Shown here piece by piece: positions 23,819 to 30,463 of a stretch of 35,434 nucleotides of DNA. The stretch comes from an uncultured Prevotellaceae bacterium. Lineage in GTDB: Bacteria > Bacteroidota > Bacteroidia > Bacteroidales > Bacteroidaceae. Location of the stretch: contig ONDM01000006.1 of NCBI GenBank assembly GCA_900316585.1, positions 371,578 to 407,011 on the forward strand, given 5' to 3'. A model generated the notes under the pieces. That model was not told the DNA's origin. It saw only the letters and a list, made by a program, of their open reading frames with translations, and ran no database searches. The position numbers and the translations under genes were made by a program. Within the stretch, counting starts at the first letter, position 1, and every line of letters starts with the position of its first letter.

Positions 23819-24181
23819 ATGCTAGAAGAAAAATCTACTATCTTTTATCATCGTGAATTAACACCAGAAGAAGAAAGAGAACAAGACCGAAGAATGGCCA
23901 ACTTTGCCAAGGTCTTAGCGAATCCCACACGACTGAGAATCCTTCGATTCCTGGCCCATCAGAAAGAGTGCTTCGGCGGTAACCTCCATGAGGTGATGGG
24001 TATCCCTAGGGCTACCCTTTCGCAGAATCTCCAGATGCTCAAGGATGTAGGACTCATCCATGGGCAGATTGAGCACCCTAAAGTAAAATACTGTATAGAC
24101 CGTGAGAATTGGGATAGTGCCCGAAACATGTTTGCAGCCTTCTTCAGCGATTGCGTGAAAGAAAAGGACGACAAATCCTGA
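23819..24181 (+). CDS. ArsR-family winged-helix regulator
   Basis: 120 residues. The core about 25-95 reads MANFAKVLANPTRLRILRFLAHQKECFGGNLHEVMGIPRATLSQNLQMLKDVGLI, a standard ArsR HTH. In metal-binding ArsR proteins this helix carries ELCVCDL; here it reads ECFGGNL with a single Cys51, and other Cys are at 92 and 112, so a metal site is not assured. The wing GQIEHPKVKYCID is intact. Promoter: -7 box TAAATTTG at 23768-23775 and a T-rich stretch where the -33 box would be. The palindrome at 23700-23719 is its probable operator. It is followed by a TlpA-like lipoprotein gene that has its own promoter. Confidence 0.9.
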   Translation: MLEEKSTIFYHRELTPEEEREQDRRMANFAKVLANPTRLRILRFLAHQKECFGGNLHEVMGIPRATLSQNLQMLKDVGLIHGQIEHPKVKYCIDRENWDSARNMFAAFFSDCVKEKDDKS

Positions 24182-24214
24182 TGTTGATCTCCACGTGGTG
24201 AATATGCCCTAGTA

Positions 24215-24246
24215 TTTGCGTATTTGGATAAACCTCATTATCTTTG
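24215..24246 (+). promoter_or_regulatory. Promoter of the TlpA-like lipoprotein gene
   Basis: TTTG at 24215-24218, 20-bp spacer, TATCTTTG at 24239-24246: exact consensus. It supports ATG 24280 over the upstream in-frame start. Confidence 0.72.
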
Positions 24247-24279
24247 CCCCGCAAAACATTTTTTAATATAATTACAGTT

Positions 24280-25401
24280 ATGAAAGCAACTTCCATTTTA
24301 ATGCTGACAGCTGCAGCAACTCTTTTGCTGTCCTGCTCAGGAGACGGTGTGAAATACGACGTAACGGGAATCAATGTTCCTAAGGACGGAGAAACCGTGT
24401 ATATCATGGACCGCCTTAGTGGTAACCCCATAGACAGTGCTGTGGTAGCCGACGGAACCTTCCGTATGCAAGGAAAGGCTGCTAAAGATGCCTTCTTGTC
24501 CGTGCATCTCAAGGATGCCGCTTGGCTTTTCCCCATGATCAATGACGGAGAGGCAGTGAAAATCAACTTTACCGACAGCGTCATGACCGGTTCTGCCCTG
24601 AACACCAAACTTTCCGAGTGCGACCGTCAAGATGCCCTTGAGTATGGTGCTTACTACAAGTTCGTTCAGGATTTTCTGGCATTGTCCGATTCTGAGCAAG
24701 CCGTTCGTGAACCAGAGTTCATCAGAGAATATGAAACCCGGATCCAGAATTATTCCGATTTCTATCTCAAGATGATTGAAGACAACAAGGATAATCTCAT
24801 TCCTCTAGCTTTCATGAACAATTTGCCATCCCTGGCTGGTGTGGATAAGTTCATGGAGATAGCTAATTCCGGTGCTCCATTTACCAAGCACCCTTTTGTA
24901 CAGATGATGAAGAGCAAGCTGGAAGAAGATGCTGCTAAAGAGAAGGAGCAGGAAGAGGGCAAGAATGCTATCATCGGGAAGAAGTTCCTGGACCTGGAGG
25001 AGGCAGACCCAGACGGAAATATGCACAAGCTCAGCGAGTATGTAGGAAAGGGCCAGTGGGTCCTGGTAGATTTCTGGGCTTCCTGGTGCGGTCCTTGCAA
25101 GGCTGAGATGCCAAACGTGGTAGAGGTCTACAAGAAGTATCATCAGGCAGGTTTCGAGATTGTAGGCGTATCCTTCGACCAGAAGAAAGAGCCTTGGGTA
25201 AAGGCCATCAAAGAGTGGGATATGCCTTGGATTCACCTTTCCGACCTGAAGTTCTGGAGTAATGCAGCTGCTGGAATCTATGGCGTCAATGCCATTCCAG
25301 ACAACCTCCTGATTGACCCAGAAGGAACCATCGTAGCACGCGGTCTCCGTGGAGCCGACCTGAAGGCTAAGCTGGCTTCCGTATATCCCGATGTAAAGTA
25401 A
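24280..25401 (+). CDS. TlpA-like thiol:disulfide lipoprotein with DUF4369-type N-terminus
   Basis: 373 residues. Signal peptide MKATSILMLTAAATLLLSC with a lipobox Cys19, so it is lipid-anchored, with the domain in the periplasm. Residues about 25-115 form the beta-rich DUF4369 region typical of Bacteroidota members, a helical linker follows (about 120-225), then a thioredoxin-fold domain about 235-373 with W269-C270-G-P-C273 in LVDFWASWCGPCKAEMPNV and cis-Pro near GVNAIPDNLLIDPEG. TlpA/ResA-like proteins reduce disulfides in periplasmic partners, for example during cytochrome c maturation; the partner here is unknown. Monocistronic, with a strong terminator at 25423-25471. Confidence 0.92.
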   Translation: MKATSILMLTAAATLLLSCSGDGVKYDVTGINVPKDGETVYIMDRLSGNPIDSAVVADGTFRMQGKAAKDAFLSVHLKDAAWLFPMINDGEAVKINFTDSVMTGSALNTKLSECDRQDALEYGAYYKFVQDFLALSDSEQAVREPEFIREYETRIQNYSDFYLKMIEDNKDNLIPLAFMNNLPSLAGVDKFMEIANSGAPFTKHPFVQMMKSKLEEDAAKEKEQEEGKNAIIGKKFLDLEEADPDGNMHKLSEYVGKGQWVLVDFWASWCGPCKAEMPNVVEVYKKYHQAGFEIVGVSFDQKKEPWVKAIKEWDMPWIHLSDLKFWSNAAAGIYGVNAIPDNLLIDPEGTIVARGLRGADLKAKLASVYPDVK

Positions 25402-25422
25402 GTTTGAACTTTTCTCATACCT

Positions 25423-25471
25423 GAACAGGTCCCATCCGGCAAAAAGTTTTGCTGATGGGACCTGTTCTTTT
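25423..25471. terminator. Bidirectional terminator between TlpA-like and SDR genes
   Basis: GAACAGGTCCCATC (25423-25436) pairs with GATGGGACCTGTTC (25454-25467), a 14-bp stem that can extend inward through GCAAAA/TTTTGC, followed by TTTT. Confidence 0.9.
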
Positions 25472-25489
25472 ATAAAAGGTATAGGAACC

Positions 25490-26200
25490 TCAATCCTCCT
25501 TAACGATAGGGTAGAGCTCTATAAACTCCCCCTGATGACTCAGCCCATCGTTGATGAGTTCCGCCATTTTCAGGCCCACCGTGTCTATGTCGTGGAATCC
25601 CGGCAATGACATGTTGCCGTTCAGATCCGTGGTGGTAGGCCCCGGATGCACGGAGAACACCTCCAGTGTAGCATCCCGCTGCTGCAGTTCCATGGCCATG
25701 ACCCCCATCATGGCATTCTGCGCAGCCTTGCTGGTCACATAAGCCAAAGGATGCCAGTACGGACTTATTTCAGAAGGCACCGTGATGTTCACAATCCTTC
25801 CATCGTTCTGCTCCAGCAGAGGCATAAGCCCTTTAGTCAGCGCAAACGTCCCGATGAAGTTTACATCCATCGTCTTCTTGATGCTCTTCAGTTCCGTATG
25901 CAGACTGTCCACCGCCATATCACCCGGAATACCCGCATTGTTTATCAGTAGCGACAGACCCGGATAGTCGCTGCTCACCTCTTGAACGGCCTGTTCCACA
26001 CTGTCCAGGTCGGCCAGCTCAATCTTCACCCATCCGGCCACCTGGATACCCAGCGCCTTCAGTTCATCTTTAGCTCGCTCCGCACGTTTCTCTGAGCGCG
26101 CTCCCAGGATCACATTCCATCCACTTAATCCCAAATGCTTGGCTATACCGAAACCAATACCCTTGTTGGCTCCGGTCACGAATACAGTTTTCTCTCTCAT
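25490..26200 (-). CDS. Short-chain dehydrogenase/reductase
   Basis: 236-residue cytoplasmic NAD(P)-dependent oxidoreductase of the classical SDR family. Rossmann motif T9-G-A-N-K-G-I-G16 (an NADP-type Lys-containing glycine motif), the NNAG segment near 87-90 (LLINNAGIPG), and the YxxxK catalytic pair in LAYVTSKAAQNA near 153-157. The catalytic-Ser neighbourhood reads NITVPSEIS. The sequence resembles plant/bacterial carbonyl-reductase-type SDRs that reduce xenobiotic carbonyls, but the substrate is unknown. The ATG at 26200 follows the leader AACTAAACGAG (26214-26204); a weak -7 box TATTTTTG lies at 26241-26234. Confidence 0.92.
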   Translation of the reverse strand: MREKTVFVTGANKGIGFGIAKHLGLSGWNVILGARSEKRAERAKDELKALGIQVAGWVKIELADLDSVEQAVQEVSSDYPGLSLLINNAGIPGDMAVDSLHTELKSIKKTMDVNFIGTFALTKGLMPLLEQNDGRIVNITVPSEISPYWHPLAYVTSKAAQNAMMGVMAMELQQRDATLEVFSVHPGPTTTDLNGNMSLPGFHDIDTVGLKMAELINDGLSHQGEFIELYPIVKED

Positions 26201-26288
26201 ATCTCGTTTAGTTATGTGTATTTATTCAGGGGACAAAAATAGAGAAAACAGATGAAACCTCCAAGATGATGGGCAGAAAACAGAAAAC

Positions 26289-26999
26289 CTATTTTCCGAA
26301 TAGCCCGTACACCTCCTGAATATCCTTCCTCAGCCGGTGGAACCCGGAAGTCTTTTCCAGCGACTCCTCATCCATATAGAGCCGCTTGTTTACCTCAATC
26401 ATCACCGAGTGGTACTTTACCGGCACGGAGAACGTCTTGCTGTTGGAGAAAGGTGCATTGATGCCCACCTTGTAGCCCCTTGCCTGGAAGTGTTGAACCA
26501 TCATCCCTATGACCTCCTCACCGGGAAACGACTCATCCTCGTTGTACCCTATACAGATGTCGATGTCCGGTGGACAGGAGACCAGCAGGTTCGGTAGGGC
26601 AGAGAAACTATGACAGTCTATCAGCAGCCTTTGGCCATGCATAGCTGTCAGTTTTTTCGCTACCTCTGCATGAAAGTCCGCATACAGACAGAAGGCATCA
26701 GCCAGGGTACTGAAGTTGCGCACTTCCTTACTTGCAGGGTTCACCCAAGCGTAGGAGATACCCAGTCCCACCTTTTCCAGCGGGTCATTGATGAGCCGCT
26801 CCACATCACAGTAAAGCCTGCAGTAGGGGAATACCATCGGTACTATGCCGTCACAGCCACAGTCCGGTACAAACAGCTCGTCCGTGTAGTAGTCTATGAG
26901 CAGACGCTCATCCCGGTTCAGATTAGTAAAACAGAAAGATGCCCCCTCCGGAAAACACGTGGAAGCATGAGGCACATGCAGTAAAAGATTCTTTTTCAT
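26289..26999 (-). CDS. N-formylglutamate amidohydrolase-family protein
   Basis: 236 residues from ATG 26999. Family hallmarks: HVPHAST near 8-14, YYTDELFV, RLYCDVERL, IDCHSF near 128-133 and MIEVNKRLYM near 205-214; His and Asp/Glu residues in these segments bind the metal in FGase-fold enzymes. The family cleaves N-formylglutamate in histidine breakdown, but many members lie outside hut operons, as here, so the actual amide substrate is uncertain. The 80 residues upstream in the same open frame (to 27239) have no family similarity and lie in structured intergenic DNA, so they are not coding. Confidence 0.85.
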   Translation of the reverse strand: MKKNLLLHVPHASTCFPEGASFCFTNLNRDERLLIDYYTDELFVPDCGCDGIVPMVFPYCRLYCDVERLINDPLEKVGLGISYAWVNPASKEVRNFSTLADAFCLYADFHAEVAKKLTAMHGQRLLIDCHSFSALPNLLVSCPPDIDICIGYNEDESFPGEEVIGMMVQHFQARGYKVGINAPFSNSKTFSVPVKYHSVMIEVNKRLYMDEESLEKTSGFHRLRKDIQEVYGLFGK

Positions 27000-27103
27000 G
27001 TTGTTGTTATTTAAATCGTTATACCATAAAAGATTCCAATCTCGGAGTGGGTATAACGACAAGCAACAACACTTTCCCTTCGGTGCAAAAAAATCCCTAC
27101 ATG

Positions 27104-27311
27104 CCCCTAGACGGGTACACATAAGGAAATCTACAGCCATTGAGCTATCATGAGTTTTTGGCGTATGCCCACATCTGCTTTTCAGCTCGCCACCGTGGCT
27201 CCTAGGGGTTGCTCTTCCCCCTTGAAGCTCGGTTGGCACGCATTGACTTTGTCTTCGTTCGTCACGACTCGGCTATTCATACAAGTATGACAGCTCTCGC
27301 TGCTCCGAACG
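27104..27311. repeat. Structured intergenic DNA with inverted repeats
   Basis: In the 355-bp gene-free stretch 27000-27354 there are several inverted repeats: CCCCTAG (27104-27110) with CTAGGGG (27202-27208); and CGTTCG (27256-27261) with CGAACG (27306-27311) enclosing the perfect CATACAAGTATG (27278-27289). TGTCTTCGTTC (27250-27260) and TGTCTGCGTTC (27313-27323) are near-identical direct copies flanking the second hairpin. It is more GC-rich than other spacers and does not fold as a tRNA. It may be a dispersed palindromic repeat or an RNA element; I cannot assign it. Confidence 0.35.
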
Positions 27312-27354
27312 TTGTCTGCGTTCTTGATGTATATTTCCTAAATTCCTTTAATAC

Positions 27355-28137
27355 CTATTTTATACTATGAATCTTATCTTTTAAGTTTTCGTCTATCATA
27401 AAGCATTGCCTGGAGTCAATCATGGCCAGATTCTCAGAGGCTATCATTTCATACCCCTCCTGAAGCTTGGTATGTCCAAACACTTGAAACACCCGGTTCA
27501 GTCCGTATGACTCAGGGGCATCGGAAAGGGCATGCTCATCAATGTCGGCCCAAAGCATACTGCCAGTCTCTTCCCCAAACCAGGACCTGCTCCTGCCTAC
27601 CACAGCCAGCAGCTTCTGGCCCTCACCAGCATCATCCAGCCTGTTTATTCGCGCTATAATGTCCGGGTCTGCCAGCGAAACCTGGTCGTCGGGCAACTGC
27701 CACAACTTCGCATTCACCTTGTGCAGCCAATACTGCGTTACCCCCGCATGAGTAAATACATAAGGCGTGCCATTGATTTCCTCCAGATAAGCCAGTTGGA
27801 AAAGGTTGCCGTTCTCCTGGAACAAATCATGGTATTTCTGCCAATTCAGCTTGTCCATCCGAGAACCCCTTGCCAGTTCCTTGAACAAGGCAGAACTGTA
27901 ATGCTGGTCATGATTTCCTTTCAGCAGGACCACCTTTCCTGTGTTTTCCCGTTTCAGCTGGAGAATTTCCTCCATGTTCTGAAAGAGATTATCCGCCAGC
28001 CCATCCTCAGCAAGGTACGGGTCAAAGTAGTCGCCCAGGAAGACGATTTTGTCCACCCCGTCCAGATACTCAGCCACCGGCTTCTTCCAAAAGATACGCC
28101 CGTGCACATCAGGAACAACCAAGATTCTCTTTGCCAT
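27355..28137 (-). CDS. Metallophosphoesterase
   Basis: 260-residue cytoplasmic calcineurin-like phosphoesterase with a complete dimetal motif set: P9-D10-V-H12-G-R, FLGDYFDP (Gly35-Asp36), KGNHD (Gly74-Asn75-His76-Asp77), FTHAG (His130) and VFGHT near 222. The extra DYFDP and LWADIDE elements resemble serine/threonine-phosphatase-like and Ap4A-type members, but the substrate is unassigned. It is the second reading frame after the promoter at 28294-28301, 17 bp downstream of the 44-codon HAD remnant, so it is probably expressed from that remnant's promoter. There is no obvious promoter between them. Confidence 0.9.
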   Translation of the reverse strand: MAKRILVVPDVHGRIFWKKPVAEYLDGVDKIVFLGDYFDPYLAEDGLADNLFQNMEEILQLKRENTGKVVLLKGNHDQHYSSALFKELARGSRMDKLNWQKYHDLFQENGNLFQLAYLEEINGTPYVFTHAGVTQYWLHKVNAKLWQLPDDQVSLADPDIIARINRLDDAGEGQKLLAVVGRSRSWFGEETGSMLWADIDEHALSDAPESYGLNRVFQVFGHTKLQEGYEMIASENLAMIDSRQCFMIDENLKDKIHSIK

Positions 28138-28154
28138 TTAGTCCGTAATTTGCT

Positions 28155-28289
28155 TCACGTTGCTTTCCCCAGATACTTCTTCACCCAGTTCAGCTTGTCG
28201 CTCCATGCCGAAGGATTGTTCCACGGGGCGAAATCTACCAGCACATTGTCCATGTCGAAAAACAACTTCTTCATCGTACTTAGCTTCAT
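28155..28289 (-). pseudogene. HAD 5'(3')-nucleotidase remnant with internal deletion
   Basis: A 44-codon ORF not longer than a fragment: it opens MKLSTMKKLFFDMDNVLVDF, the start of a HAD-type 5'(3')-deoxyribonucleotidase with the DxD nucleophile motif (Asp12, Asp14), then jumps directly to APWNNPSAWSDKLNWVKKYLG, which in such proteins is found about 80-100 residues further on, and stops at GKAT. The middle and the C-terminal region with the last catalytic Asp residues are missing, so it cannot be an active enzyme. A -7 box TATCTTTG (28301-28294) lies just upstream; because of it the second Met (28274) is a likely start. It now acts as the first ORF of the transcript that also carries the metallophosphoesterase. 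Confidence 0.8.
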
Positions 28290-28332
28290 GATGCAAAGAT
28301 AGTATTATCTAGCGAACTCTTTGTTCGCGGCC

Positions 28333-29076
28333 TTACTGCATGTCACGCAGACGAACATCGATGCCTGAGTTGGCTGCATCAAGTTCCTGTTTCAGCTGCT
28401 CTATAGGAGTCTGGCTGAAGTGGTAAGGGATGAGCACTTTAGGCTTGAACATCTGAGCGGCATGAACGGCTTGCCCCACGGTCATGGTGAAAGGTTGGTT
28501 CACCGGCAGGAAGGCCACATCAATGTCCTTCAGATTAGCCATCTCCGGGATGTCTTCGGTATCACCAGCGACATAGATACGCAGACCGTCGATGGTGAGG
28601 ATGTACCCATTGCCATTGCCCTGCGGGTGAAAGCGCATGTGGTCTGGGGTGGTGTTATAGGCAGGAACGCTCTCCAGCAGGATGTCACCACGTAGGTGTC
28701 GGCTTTGGAAGTTCTGAATGATGTCACCCCGTTCCAGTTGGCGCTGTGCAGTCCCATTGAGGATTAGCACCGTGTGCTCGTTCTCCAGCTGTGCGATGGC
28801 GTTCTTGTCGAAGTGGTCGCCATGCTCATGGGTTACCAGGATGACGTCAGCCTTAGGCATCTTGGAGTAATCTACTGTCATATTGCCGAAACGCTGTGTG
28901 CAGTCAATAGCGATGTGGAAGTCCTCATAGCTCACAATGATGGATGCATGCTTGATAAGCGTAATCACTACATCTTTCCCGCTCTTGGTCTTAAACGTCT
29001 CGGTGGGGAAGTTCTGCGCTGCAGCCGTCATGGAAACGGTTGCCAATGCCGATAAAAGTAAAGTCCTCAGTTTCAT
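28333..29076 (-). CDS. Exported metallo-beta-lactamase-fold hydrolase
   Basis: 247 residues from ATG 29076. Signal peptide MKLRTLLLSALATVSMTAAA, so periplasmic. The metal-binding signature T82-H-E-H85-G-D87-H88-F-D is intact, followed by a GDT motif (YVAGDTEDIPEM) and IPYHFSQ near the end. It is of the UPF0173/YtnP-like MBL type, a family without a fixed substrate (hydrolysis of esters, lactones or nucleotides in relatives). The 76 extra residues available upstream run into the palindromic DNA at 29185-29317 and are not coding. A small hairpin GCGAAC/GTTCGC at 28312-28328 follows the stop codon. Confidence 0.9.
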   Translation of the reverse strand: MKLRTLLLSALATVSMTAAAQNFPTETFKTKSGKDVVITLIKHASIIVSYEDFHIAIDCTQRFGNMTVDYSKMPKADVILVTHEHGDHFDKNAIAQLENEHTVLILNGTAQRQLERGDIIQNFQSRHLRGDILLESVPAYNTTPDHMRFHPQGNGNGYILTIDGLRIYVAGDTEDIPEMANLKDIDVAFLPVNQPFTMTVGQAVHAAQMFKPKVLIPYHFSQTPIEQLKQELDAANSGIDVRLRDMQ

Positions 29077-29153
29077 AATTCTTTGTTTAGTTCGTATTTT
29101 AAAATGTTTTTCCCTAAAAATAGTTTTTTCGCCACATTGCTTCGCTCGTTGCA

Positions 29154-29174
29154 GGGGGGGCGGCGCCTCCCCCC
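29154..29174. repeat. G-tract/C-tract palindrome
   Basis: GGGGGGG (29154-29160), a central GGCGCC (29162-29167) and CCCCCC (29169-29174) form a near-perfect palindrome without a loop, in a region that is otherwise AT-rich. It adjoins the 133-bp palindrome on its left and may be part of the same element or a structural boundary. Confidence 0.45.
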
Positions 29175-29184
29175 ATCCAGTTCC

Positions 29185-29317
29185 GGCCTCATAAATTTTG
29201 CGTGAAGAAAACAGAACACTCTTTCCGTTAAGAAATGCACACCTGTTTGAGGGACGAAGTCCCGAGTTTGGGCATTTTAGGAAAGAGAGTCCTGTTTTTA
29301 GCAAAATTCATGCAGCC
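29185..29317. repeat. 133-bp imperfect palindrome (MITE-like or structured RNA)
   Basis: The outer arms 29185-29201 and 29301-29317 match 14 of 17 positions; the next arms 29208-29226 and 29280-29298 match 17 of 19; then 29229-29238 with 29272-29279 (one bulge); the core is GGGAC-GAA-GTCCC at 29251-29263. The whole can fold as one long hairpin. It lies in the 275-bp spacer between the genes starting at 29076 and ending at 29352. No transposase ORF is inside. Size, terminal pairing and location suggest a miniature inverted-repeat element or a dispersed palindromic unit; a transcribed hairpin is the alternative. Confidence 0.7.
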
Positions 29318-29351
29318 TTTTTCGGGAAAAGAAAAAAGTACTATAGTGGTA

Positions 29352-29849
29352 TTACTTCTTCAGTTTAGCCAGTTCGAAGGACAGCTCCTTCATGGTCTCC
29401 AGATAGTTGTTGAAGCCAGTGCCGTCTGTATTCCCCACAAATTCCGTTACTTTATACTGGCAGACAGTTTCAGCCGTCTCCTGTTCCGTAACCGTAATAT
29501 CGGCCCACACTTTATACTTGCCGCCCTCCACTACGAATTTAGTAAACTCCACGTACATGGAATAGCCAGCCACAGAGTCCTCCTTTATCATTTTCTTAGA
29601 CTGGGTAGATTCATTGAATCCGTTGATGAAGTACTTTCTGCCTTCCTGAGTATAAGCGTCGTACTGACTAGCCCATTCCGTCTTCACCGATTTCCCATCT
29701 TCCAGCTTCGCATAGTCCAGGTTAAAGACCAGACCTATCTTTCCACTTGTATTCACATAGGTAGTCTTACCTTGGGTTACCTCTATCCCGGTGGCAGATG
29801 CCAGCAGGGAGAACAAGGCCATAAATAGCGTTAAACCAAATTTTTTCAT
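29352..29849 (-). CDS. Secreted protein of unknown function
   Basis: 165 residues with signal peptide MKKFGLTLFMALFSLLASA. The mature part is beta-rich (TYVNTSGKIGLVFNLDYAKLEDGKSVKTEWASQ; YSMYVEFTKFVVEGGKYKVWADITVTEQE), reminiscent of a small lipocalin-like or DUF barrel, with a helical C-terminal tail (NYLETMKELSFELAKLKK). There are no Cys pairs or catalytic motifs. I do not recognise a named family. A -7 box TAACTTTG is at 29899-29892 on the minus strand. It is monocistronic; the region downstream (29077-29351) is filled by the palindromic element. Confidence 0.8.
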   Translation of the reverse strand: MKKFGLTLFMALFSLLASATGIEVTQGKTTYVNTSGKIGLVFNLDYAKLEDGKSVKTEWASQYDAYTQEGRKYFINGFNESTQSKKMIKEDSVAGYSMYVEFTKFVVEGGKYKVWADITVTEQETAETVCQYKVTEFVGNTDGTGFNNYLETMKELSFELAKLKK

Positions 29850-29946
29850 ACGTTCTTAGTTTGATGTTAGTATTTTATATTTCTCCTTTTGCAAAGTTAA
29901 AAACAATATTCTAAATAGCTGAAAGTTTTATGGCAGTTTTTTCATT

Positions 29947-29979
29947 AATTCCCCACGGTACCTGACACCATGGGGAATT
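29947..29979. terminator. Hairpin downstream of the small ORF at 29985
   Basis: AATTCCCCAcGGT (29947-29959) pairs with ACCaTGGGGAATT (29967-29979), 12 of 13 bp paired, loop 7 nt. It lies 5 bp beyond the stop codon at 29985. The T-rich stretch is on its left on the plus strand only, so termination efficiency is uncertain. Confidence 0.6.
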
Positions 29980-29984
29980 TAGAG

Positions 29985-30188
29985 TTATTTTAGGCCTTCT
30001 TTTTTTGCCTTATCAATAAAATCTACTTCAATCATTTTGAACCACTTACTTTCCATAAATTCTTTCCTTGACATTTTTTTAAATTCATTTAATTCATCTT
30101 CTGTCATTACAACATCCATTTCATGAATATAGCCACTTGCTAATTTCACACCAATTGTAATTGAATACTTTACAACTAACTTTTTCAT
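29985..30188 (-). CDS. Small protein of unknown function
   Basis: 67 residues from ATG 30188: MKKLVVKYSITIGVKLASGY, followed by acidic/lysine-rich helices (TEDELNEFKKMSRKEFMESKWFKMIEVDFIDKAKKEG). A hydrophilic, cytoplasmic-looking sequence with no family recognised. Its reality is supported by an excellent promoter (30217-30248) placed 29 bp upstream and a terminator-like hairpin after the stop. It has a strongly AT-rich codon composition like the neighbouring gene at 30464 and unlike the genes to its left, fitting membership of the accessory cluster. Confidence 0.7.
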   Translation of the reverse strand: MKKLVVKYSITIGVKLASGYIHEMDVVMTEDELNEFKKMSRKEFMESKWFKMIEVDFIDKAKKEGLK

Positions 30189-30216
30189 ACTTTCTTTATT
30201 TTTAAAATTAAACAAA

Positions 30217-30248
30217 CAAAGGTAAAGCAGCAAAATGTAAACTGCAAG
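30217..30248 (-). promoter_or_regulatory. Promoter of the small ORF
   Basis: Minus strand CTTG (30248-30245), 20-bp spacer, TACCTTTG (30224-30217). The two 17-bp direct repeats at 30253-30289 lie immediately upstream of it. Confidence 0.65.
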
Positions 30249-30252
30249 CGAT

Positions 30253-30289
30253 TTTTCAGTACGCGTCCTAACTTTTCAGTACGCGTCCT
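30253..30289. repeat. Tandem 17-bp direct repeats
   Basis: TTTTCAGTACGCGTCCT occurs at 30253-30269 and again at 30273-30289, identical, with a period of 20 bp (about two helical turns) and containing the palindrome ACGCGT. They sit 5 bp upstream of the -33 box of the promoter at 30217-30248. The arrangement fits a protein-binding site: an operator, an iteron-type origin or a recombinase arm site. Confidence 0.7.
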
Positions 30290-30339
30290 TGTTTAACAAG
30301 ATTTAACTTTTAGGGTGTGGAGAATGCAGGAATAAATGA

Positions 30340-30368
30340 AACCCACCCTATATCACATAGGATGGGTT
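30340..30368 (-). terminator. Terminator of the gene at 30464
   Basis: On the minus strand AACCCATCCTA pairs with TAGGGTGGGTT (11 bp with one mismatch; plus-strand arms 30340-30350 and 30358-30368), followed by T-rich TTTCATTTATT. It lies 95 bp beyond the stop codon. Confidence 0.6.
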
Positions 30369-30463
30369 CCTCTCTCGCAAACATTCAACTAAAAAATGAT
30401 AAATCTAAACAAATTACAATTCAAATGGTAATGCTAGACAATTCTAGTGATATAATTTATATA

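Noticed and set aside
27000..27239. N-terminal extension of the N-formylglutamate amidohydrolase by 80 residues
   Set aside because: No similarity, unusual composition and inverted repeats; ATG 26999 starts exactly at the family core.
27104..27340. tRNA or other standard RNA gene in the structured spacer
   Set aside because: No acceptor/anticodon pattern or CCA-type end could be fitted on either strand.
29077..29304. N-terminal extension of the beta-lactamase-fold protein by 76 residues
   Set aside because: It passes through the long palindrome and G/C-tracts, while a perfect signal peptide starts at 29076.
30253..30289. Short CRISPR array
   Set aside because: Only two copies with a 3-bp gap; no spacers and no cas genes nearby.
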